Source of the DNA: Bartonella sp. ML70XJBT.G
GTDB lineage: Bacteria > Pseudomonadota > Alphaproteobacteria > Rhizobiales > Rhizobiaceae
Assembly: GCF_028618575.1 (NCBI RefSeq)
Contig: NZ_JAQITA010000018.1
Location: 1 to 44,738, forward strand
Length of the DNA: 44,738 nucleotides
Direction: 5' to 3'
Shown in pieces: positions 18,408-24,924 of the stretch (positions are counted from its first letter, which is position 1; each line of letters begins with the position of its first letter). The position numbers were made by a program, and so were the translations under genes. The notes under the pieces are model-generated. The model did not search any database, was not told where the DNA came from, and saw nothing but the letters and a program-made list of their open reading frames with translations.

Positions 18408-18722
18408 TTTGCTAAAGCAGAATTCTTATGACACGAGATTTTGCTTGTTTATCAATATTTTTTATGAGGACAATGTAGAAGAGAAGTTTTTTATCTTTAG
18501 AAAAAAATAAGGATGCAAAATGCCTTATTTTGTAGGTAAGGACTGGAAATCGTCCATAAAAGCTTCAGAACTTCGATTTACATTTTTTAAAGTTGTGCTT
18601 TAGTAACTCAAGCATAAATAACTTATTCATATACATGCTCTTTTTACAGAAACATTAGCCATCTATGGTTAGTGATCTCATGCGCTTTTCAGTCTCTTTT
18701 TTCTACTATATTACGCAAAGTT
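18408..18722. other. Spacer between rpsI and divK, no gene seen
   Basis: About 315 bp, AT-rich, with many stops in all frames. In related Alphaproteobacteria pleD usually follows divK on the same strand; nothing recognisable as PleD is present here. Confidence 0.6.
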
Positions 18723-19088
18723 TCAGTCTAAAAAATTCTTTACCATTGAGATAAAATGCGGAACAGAAATGGGCTTTGACATATATTCTTCACACCCACT
18801 GTCGCGAATTCGTTCTTCATCGCCTTTCATAGCAAAGGCTGTTACAGCAACAACGGGGATAGATCTAAGCTCCTCATCCTCTTTTAATTGCTTAATCACA
18901 TCAATCCCTGATACTTCAGGCAATTGAATGTCTACAAGGATAAGAGAGGGCATGGATGAACGAGCCAAATCTAATGCCATAAGACCATTGCGTGTCTCAA
19001 CAGTTTCATAGCCACTCGCTTCCACAAGATCACGAAATAACTTCATATTCAGTTCGTTATCTTCTACGATCATGACTTTTTTTGACAT
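18723..19088 (-). CDS. divK: Single-domain response regulator DivK
   Basis: A receiver-only cell-cycle regulator of 121 aa that, in Caulobacter and relatives, is phosphorylated and dephosphorylated by DivJ/PleC and feeds into the CtrA pathway. The receiver is complete: acidic pocket VEDNE (Glu9, Asp10), phospho-acceptor Asp53 in [13 protein letters not shown], Thr83 in VAVTAFAM and Lys105 in YMSKPIS. There is no output domain. I start at ATG 19088 ([12 protein letters not shown]) with GGAG seven bases upstream; the frame stays open for 36 more codons without a reason to use them. It faces away from rpsI with no linked pleD. Confidence 0.92.
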   Translation of the reverse strand: MSKKVMIVEDNELNMKLFRDLVEASGYETVETRNGLMALDLARSSMPSLILVDIQLPEVSGIDVIKQLKEDEELRSIPVVAVTAFAMKGDEERIRDSGCEEYMSKPISVPHFISMVKNFLD

Positions 19089-20005
19089 TAGGTAACTCCA
19101 CCCTTTGAGATAAAATAGATCAAGAGAAATGAATACATACTCCCTCTCAGTTAAGATAAAATGATAAAAAAAATTGTAAACTACAAAGAGCCTCAATAAT
19201 TTTTGTTAAAAGCATTTTTTCGCAAATATTTGCTATGCTTATCACTATGCTTTTTCATTTTATAAGCATAAAATCATAATAACTATGAGATTATCGTATA
19301 TTTTTTGAACGGATCTACAAAATTTATGGATATCTTGATAACGCAGAGGCTTTTTCATCGTAGAAAAATATCAACCTCAAATTTAGCTCAAATATACATT
19401 TCAAAGAGAGAAATCACTTTGATATGCATTGGTTGTTTGGGGGCAAACAATCAGTGTTTAACCTGTTCGATTAAGATGCTTACTGCTATAATGTTTTGTT
19501 GTCTCAAACATTTGTATGATACATCAACAAAGCTTTTCAATAATACATTCAGAACAAAGATTACCGATGAATTTTAAACGAAATTTTGGAAGAAATCACA
19601 CATGCAATTAGTGCAAAATTAAATGCAAAAGCGCTAACAATATTGGAAAATCTCATTATAAATTCTCAACATTTCCTTCCTCCTTATTTCCTCTCTTTTA
19701 TTATTCTTCAAAAGGAATTAGTAAGAAAATATGAACATACAGAAAACTCTTTCAATCTTTTGTAATTTCTATACATCAATCACATGAGTTTTATCATTGA
19801 TAAGCAATAACATCTGTATAGCTCTAGGCTTATTGTGCAACACCAGATGAAAGCATCATTTTTGTTTATTGAAAGAGAGGGTATGAAGCTTTATTTTGCT
19901 CTTTGCAGCATCCGCCAAAATTGAGAAATAAGCCTAACTAAGTTTTTTTAATAATAGAAAATTACTTTTTTATAATACAATAATATAGATTATAATTAAA
20001 ACAGA
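19089..20005. other. Spacer upstream of divK, no supported gene
   Basis: About 0.9 kb. A 90-codon plus-strand ORF (19305-19577) has no ribosome site and an odd composition, so I reject it. A hairpin GGTTGTTTG (19431-19439) / CAAACAATC (19444-19452) with loop GGGG and one G-U pair is present without a T run. The remainder becomes very AT-rich towards 20000. Confidence 0.5.
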
Positions 20006-20119
20006 CTATTTTATATAATTTAATACATTATCAAGTAAATTATATCTATAAAGCATAATAACAACAAATATACAAAAAGAAGTTGAAGATATAAGTACAA
20101 AAAATAACTTTAATAACAT
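20006..20119 (-). CDS. Tiny single-helix membrane protein (37 aa), hypothetical
   Basis: ATG 20119 overlaps the stop of the preceding small ORF (TAATG). It encodes one strongly hydrophobic helix (LLKLFFVLISSTSFCIFVVI), then a short polar tail RYNLLDNVLNYIK. I do not recognise it. The overlap with the ORF before it and the same strand as four other small ORFs suggest a real operon of small membrane proteins rather than a chance ORF, but length and AT-richness leave doubt. Confidence 0.35.
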   Translation of the reverse strand: MLLKLFFVLISSTSFCIFVVIMLYRYNLLDNVLNYIK

Positions 20120-20244
20120 TACTTTTTTTCTTTTTTACTATAATATTTAGACTTAAAAAACAAATTTAAATAAAATATAGCTGTAATTATACTTATTATT
20201 CAAAATAACATATTTACAATAAAACTACTAAAATCTTTCCACAT
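20119..20244 (-). pseudogene. Small membrane-protein ORF with in-frame TGA
   Basis: ATG 20244 opens MWKDFSSFIVNMLF, then TGA at 20200-20202. The same frame continues as a hydrophobic helix (IISIITAIFYLNLFF) and a lysine-rich end (KSKYYSKKEKK) to TAA 20119-20121. Read through, it is a 41-residue protein with one or two helices and a positive tail. The stop may be a nonsense mutation; a start downstream of it is not evident. Confidence 0.3.
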
Positions 20245-20263
20245 AAATAATAACCACTACAAA

Positions 20264-20443
20264 TTATTTCATTAAATAATAAAGTCCAAAATATATTATA
20301 AAATATATAATAATTATAATTGACCCTAATTTTATAGACTGTCTCCAAGTAGGAAATTTTAATTTAGAATAAAACATACTTAAAAATACAAATATATTTG
20401 TTGCAAGTAATGTATTTTTAATATTAAACATAAGATCAATCAT
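20264..20443 (-). CDS. Small two-helix membrane protein (59 aa), hypothetical
   Basis: From ATG 20443 it reads MIDLMFNIKNTLLATNIFVF, then LSMFYSKLKFPTWRQSIKLG and a second helix IIIIIYFIIYFGLYYLMK. A TTG four codons earlier at 20455 would put the start directly after the preceding stop. Two hydrophobic segments separated by a basic loop resemble small immunity or holin-like proteins, but I cannot assign a family. Confidence 0.45.
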   Translation of the reverse strand: MIDLMFNIKNTLLATNIFVFLSMFYSKLKFPTWRQSIKLGSIIIIIYFIIYFGLYYLMK

Positions 20444-20456
20444 AACAAACTTCAAA

Positions 20457-20672
20457 TTAAATATATGACGTTATATAAAAATTAACTAAAGAAAATAAGA
20501 AGAAGAAAAATACAAAAAATGAGATTATTCTTATAAATGATTTTTTACTAATATATTTTTTAAGACACTCCTTAGATTTATAATACAATTCAAATAAAGC
20601 TATAAAGACAAATAAAATAGATATTGATAAAAATAATTTAATTAATTCGCTAATAATATGAAAAACATCCAT
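20457..20672 (-). CDS. Small two-helix membrane protein (71 aa), hypothetical
   Basis: From ATG 20672 it reads MDVFHIISELIKLFLSISIL and a first helix through FVFIALFELYY. A lysine-rich loop follows (KSKECLKKYISKKSF), then a second helix (IISFFVFFFFLFSLVNFYI). An upstream in-frame TTG at 20690 is possible. The helix-basic loop-helix layout is the same as in the next gene, so the two may be related. It lies 127 bp after the glycine-zipper gene and in the same direction. Function unknown; a bacteriocin-immunity role is only a guess from context. Confidence 0.5.
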   Translation of the reverse strand: MDVFHIISELIKLFLSISILFVFIALFELYYKSKECLKKYISKKSFIRIISFFVFFFFLFSLVNFYITSYI

Positions 20673-20799
20673 AACATAAAAAATTTCCAAATTAGAATAT
20701 AGAATTATTATCTAAGAGTTAATTTTATCAATACTTATAGACACATTAATAAAAATGCGTTTATAAGATTATTATAAATATTAGAGATATATTTATAAA

Positions 20800-21135
20800 T
20801 TAATAATAGCACTCGTTATACTTGTAACCTAGACCTATACCTGCTCCTACCCCATAGCCAATACCTGCTCCGATACCTGCACCAGTGCCTGCACCTGCAA
20901 TTGCACCCAATCCACCTGATGAAGAACCTCCTACTAAAGCACCTACAACTACTCCAGTAGTTCTTCCAATATCTCTTCCTACCACTCCGTATGAATTTGC
21001 TGTAGAAAGATAATCTCCAACAGTACACCAGGCTGTGATCCACTACCTTGACAAATTTATTGATGAAATATTTGACCACGTATTAGAAACATGAGACCAT
21101 CCATTAGAAAAACTAGACCGAAATGAACCAAACAT
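20800..21135 (-). pseudogene. Glycine-zipper small secreted or membrane protein, interrupted by an amber codon
   Basis: A very strong ribosome site (AAAGGAGGAGG) precedes ATG 21135, which opens MFGSFRSSFSNGWSHVSNTW and SNISSINLSR, then TAG at 21043-21045. The same frame continues WITAWCTVGDYLSTANSYG, then GRDIGRTTGVVVGALVGG and a long small-residue region (GAGTGAGIGAGIGYGVGAGI), ending GLGYKYNECYY at 20800. Without the stop the protein would be about 111 aa. GxxxG/GxGxG repeats form glycine-zipper membrane helices, as in pore-forming bacteriocins and some holins. The only lysine in the whole reading is near the C-terminus. No RTX nonapeptides and no double-glycine leader were seen. Divergent from a type I secretion operon, it is the best local candidate for its cargo. 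Confidence 0.5.
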
Positions 21136-21386
21136 ATAAATCCTCCTCCTTTATATTTATTAAAACAACGTATCATAGTGATACAGATAAAATGGTTAGC
21201 ATGCTATTTAGAGCACTTTCAAATATAATTTTAATTTAAAATAAAAATAATGCATACATAATAAATACAGTATGTGTGTATTGTTTATACGTAAAAATAT
21301 ATTTTAATTACATAATAATACTCTTTACAATACTTTTAAAATATTAAACCAAAGCTCTATTTCTCTTTTAAAAATCATAAAATCAA

Positions 21387-23048
21387 ATGAACCCTTCACA
21401 AGAAAAACCAGTATCATTCTCCTAGTTTACAAGCACACAAAGAAATATATTTATTATGTTCTCGAACTTAGTTACGTTGCTGTTGTTTTGCGTTTGCTGG
21501 GTTTGGTGAACCCCTTTATCTTTCAGGCAATTATTGACCGTATTCTCCCTTTTCAGCGTGCTGAAAGTCTCTATGCTATTGTTATCCTCATGATCGCTAT
21601 CATGCTGTTTAGCACAGCTCTTAGCACTCTATCAGGTTATTTAGGCACTTATTTAGCCAATCGGCTTACCCTAGAATTTGGACGGCGTATTTATACCCAT
21701 CTTTTAAGTCTCTCTTTACCTACCTTACGCCATTGGCAAGTAGGAGAACTGTTTTCACGTATTGGAGAAGTTGATACAATTCGCGGGTTTCTAACAGGAA
21801 CTATTGCAACAACTGTACTGAATGTTCTGTTTGCCATTATTTATCTTGCAGCACTCTTTTCCATTAGTCCGAAACTTACCTTTATCGTCCTTATCATTTT
21901 ACCCTTACAAATGGGCTCTTTGGCGTTTGTTGGTCCCTTTTTGCGCCGCCAATTACGCCGCGCATTCACTCTGCAAGCCGCCCATAAATCACGCCTTATT
22001 GAAAGTTTTACTAATCTTGAAGCCATCAAAGCACATGTAAAAGAACCTGCTCATACGATACGTATGCAAGAAACTTTAGCACGCAGTCTCGATCAAAGCC
22101 TTACAACGAGTAAATTTCACCTTTTAAATGGGGCTTAAGCCATATTTTTGGTGATCTTTTCACCATTCTTATTATCTTTTTTGGCGCTCAAGCAGTGCTG
22201 CAAAATCAAATCACACTAGGACAACTTATTGCCTTTCATCTTCTTGCTGGCAATGTTTCTGGTCCTATCTTAAGCCTTGCATCCTTATGGGAAGAATGGC
22301 AGCATTTAAAAATTTCTCGTCTTCGTTTAGGTGATATTCTTAACTCTCCTTCAGAATGGGAAACAGAAAAACTACCTCTTCAGCTCACTGCGCCCCCTTA
22401 TCTTGAAGCGAAAAATATCTGCTTTTCTTATGGAGAAAAATCTATTGTTAACCATCTTGATATCTGTTTGCAACCTGGCAAGCCTATCATGTTGCTTGGT
22501 CCTTCAGGCTGTGGAAAATCAACTTTAGCCAAACTCCTTTTCGCTCTTTATCCCCCAGCAAGTGGACAAATGATTAACGATCAATCTATACAGAATTTTG
22601 ATATCCGTAGCGTTCGTAAAACAATCGCATATTTTCCCCAAAGTCCTTGCCTTTTTTCCGGAACCATTCTTGAAAATATGTATCTTGCCAAACCGGATGC
22701 TACTGAAGATGAAATCAATGCTGCAATTCATGCTAGCGCTTGTTATGATCTCATTGCCCAATTGCCTCAGGGGCTCCATACCCAAGTGGGTGAGCAAGGT
22801 GGCTTTTTGTCAGGTGGACAACGCCAACGCTTAGCATTGGCTTGTTTTTTTCTCATCGAACCGCAGATTCTTATCTTGGATGAACCAACTTCTGCATTAG
22901 ATGACACGGTCAGTACACAAATTGTTGAACATTTATATAAACTTTCGCAAGAGCGCATCGTTCTTGTCATTCCCACAAACGTGATCTTTTTCCCAAGCAT
23001 GCAACCATATTAGATTTTACTGATCTGGAGGCAAAAAATGGCAGATAA
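21387..23048 (+). pseudogene. Type I secretion ABC exporter (HlyB/PrtD type), broken
   Basis: A type I export ATPase that lost its N-terminus and has further frameshifts. ATG 21387 opens MNPSQEKPVSFS and then hits TAG. The transmembrane domain begins almost at once in another frame (VLELSYVAVVLRLLGLVNPF), so the usual N-terminal C39-like region of about 130-150 residues is deleted. That frame runs to TAA 22136-22138, at a GGGG run. The next phase carries SHIFGDLFTILIIFFGAQAV and the ATPase: Walker A GPSGCGKST, signature LSGGQRQRL, Walker B ILILDEPTSALD. A third shift near 22975 moves the H-loop region (HKRDLFPKHATILDFTDLEA) out of frame, ending at 23048. The real end overlaps hlyD by 11 bp. 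Inactive as it stands. Confidence 0.85.
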
Positions 23049-24363
23049 TGCTCCCCATTTGCGCCCTTTATCGCCAACCCTTCATATGGTGGTTGCTGTT
23101 TTGATCACCTTATTCCTTTTTATTGTGATTGGTAGCTTTGTCACAAAAACAGAGATTGTTGCACGGGGACAAGGAGCGGTTATTCCCACTTCCTATGTTC
23201 AACTCGTCCAAGCGCAAAATACAGGACGTATTGAGAAAATTCTCGTAAAAGAGGGGCAATTTGTTCATCAAGGCGATCTCCTTATTCAATTGGATCCCCG
23301 TGAAGCCCTCAATGAACGCGCACGCGTTCAAGCCGATATTGCCCAACAGACTCTTCAAGCCCAAATTGCCGCAGCGATTTTAGCTGCCTTGAGTGAGCGA
23401 GATCCTTTGGAGAAAAATTTTGTAACCAAAGGGCTCGCTTATTTGCAGTTTCCTACCTCAAGCAGTACAACAGCGAAAATGGAGGGAGAGAAACTCATTC
23501 ACGCGACCCTCCAATCATTACAAGATAAAGTAAAAGCACTGAAAGCTCAAGCTGATCGTGTTACACGAAGCGGTGCTGTTCAATACGCGCAATTGGATAA
23601 ATTAAAAGACGATCAACAATTAAGCCAAGAAAAGCTTAAAGCTGCTAAAAGCCTAATGGAAACAAAAGTCATCAGCAACTCCCTTTATCTAGAACGTTTA
23701 CATGACTTTAAAAATGTAGAACATGAAATTTTAGCCAATCAAAGACGCTTAGAAGAAAACACGGCTGAAATAGAAGCACTCCGCCAACAAAGACAAAGCC
23801 TTATTTCTGATGAAATCGCCCGCTATCGGCAACTTTCTCGTGAAACAGAACTCACTCTTCAAGGATTAAAAGCCAAACTTGACAGCTGCCAATATCGTCT
23901 TGACCACTTATCACTTTATGCACCTGTGGATGGACGCATTGATGATTTAAGTATCCACACTTTGGGTGGTTTTGTAGAAGCGGGGAAAACGCTCATGCGT
24001 ATTGTCCCAGGCTCAGGTGGACTGATTGTTGAAGCGTTTTTTGATAATCGAGATATTGGTTTTTTAGAAAAAGGCCAACGTGCTTACATAAAATTTTCTG
24101 CCTTTCCACCTGAACGCTACGGTGTTGTCTATGGCACAGTTACCAATGTAGGTGCAACAGCTCGCCGTGAGCAAGAAATTAATGGTGCTTATGCTGTTTT
24201 AATCAAAATCGACCAGGATCACATCACTTTTAATCAGAAAAAGTTGAAATTTATCCCAGGTAGGACTGTGATAGCTGATGTCATTACTTCAAAACGGCGT
24301 CTCATTTCTTATTTCTTTGAACCTATTACAAAAATTTTAGAACAATCTCTAAAGGAAAGATAA
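23038..24363 (+). CDS. HlyD family type I secretion periplasmic adaptor (441 aa)
   Basis: Membrane-fusion protein linking an inner-membrane ABC exporter to TolC. One N-terminal helix (MVVAVLITLFLFIVIGSFVT) leads into a lipoyl/barrel half (GRIEKILVKEGQFVHQGDLL) and a long coiled-coil hairpin (about residues 95-285, with ELTLQGLKAKLDSCQYRLDH at its end). The second lipoyl half follows (LYAPVDGRIDDLSIHTLGG) with a C-terminal beta-barrel (RTVIADVITSKRRLISYFFE). GGAGG lies six bases before ATG 23038. Full length without any lesion, although both flanking operon genes are broken. It overlaps the ABC gene by 11 bp and the acyltransferase gene by one base. It may have lost its purpose recently or serve another exporter. 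Confidence 0.92.
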   Translation: MADNAPHLRPLSPTLHMVVAVLITLFLFIVIGSFVTKTEIVARGQGAVIPTSYVQLVQAQNTGRIEKILVKEGQFVHQGDLLIQLDPREALNERARVQADIAQQTLQAQIAAAILAALSERDPLEKNFVTKGLAYLQFPTSSSTTAKMEGEKLIHATLQSLQDKVKALKAQADRVTRSGAVQYAQLDKLKDDQQLSQEKLKAAKSLMETKVISNSLYLERLHDFKNVEHEILANQRRLEENTAEIEALRQQRQSLISDEIARYRQLSRETELTLQGLKAKLDSCQYRLDHLSLYAPVDGRIDDLSIHTLGGFVEAGKTLMRIVPGSGGLIVEAFFDNRDIGFLEKGQRAYIKFSAFPPERYGVVYGTVTNVGATARREQEINGAYAVLIKIDQDHITFNQKKLKFIPGRTVIADVITSKRRLISYFFEPITKILEQSLKER

Positions 24364-24826
24364 TGTCTGTAAATGAAAATTCATCACCATCACTTATAGA
24401 TCCTCTTACGGCTTTGGGTGCCATGGCCGTTTTAATGCTTACATCTCCCTTATACCGTCGCTGGCGAATTTGGGATATTGACGAAACTTAGGTCCAGCCT
24501 TACGGTTTGGGCAATATAAACTCTATAAAAATGAACATGGAGAATTTTGTGCCTTTACCACTTGGGCTTTTTTAGATGAAAAAAATCATCAATCCATGCT
24601 TGAAACGGGAGAACTTTTACCCAATGCCAATTGGCAAGCTGGAAAATATATGTGGTTCATTGATTTTGTTGCACCTTATGGTCATACTGCACATATTGTC
24701 CGCGATATGCAGCGGCATGTATTTCCTGATCAGCGTTATTGTTATGCTGTACGACGTAATGAAGATGGCGGGATACGAAAAATTACACGCTGGTGTAGCT
24801 ATAGAACACAAAATCCAGCCAAATAG
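24363..24826 (+). pseudogene. HlyC-type toxin-activating lysine acyltransferase, frameshifted
   Basis: In RTX systems HlyC moves fatty acid from ACP to toxin lysines before export. ATG 24363 overlaps the hlyD stop (TAATG) and opens MSVNENSSPSLIDPLTALGA, then SPLYRRWRIWDID, ending at TAG 24489-24491. One base off, the next phase reads RNLGPALRFGQYKLYKNEHG, AFTTWAFLDEKN, KYMWFIDFVAPYGH and CYAVRRNEDGGIRKITRW to TAG 24824. This follows HlyC closely: ANQYALL-like, CSWANL-like and the WFIDWIAPFG-like block with catalytic Asp. The catalytic histidine of HlyC (SSPLHR) is a tyrosine here (TSPLYR). A single missing base near 24480 would restore the frame. No RTX toxin gene is adjacent. Confidence 0.82.
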
Positions 24827-24924
24827 TTTTTACAAGACAAGTGAGTATAAATTCATTTAGAAACTCTTCCCAATATATGCTCTCATAACAGATTTTCTTA
24901 AATTAAACCTTTCCCGAACGCATT

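Noticed and set aside
19305..19577. 90-codon plus-strand ORF upstream of divK
   Set aside because: Many cysteines and isoleucines in random order, no ribosome site, and a hairpin lies within it.
20816..21079. 87-codon minus-strand ORF overlapping the glycine-zipper gene
   Set aside because: It is the shifted frame of the glycine-rich region (serine, arginine, tryptophan and cysteine runs); the strong ribosome site belongs to the other frame.
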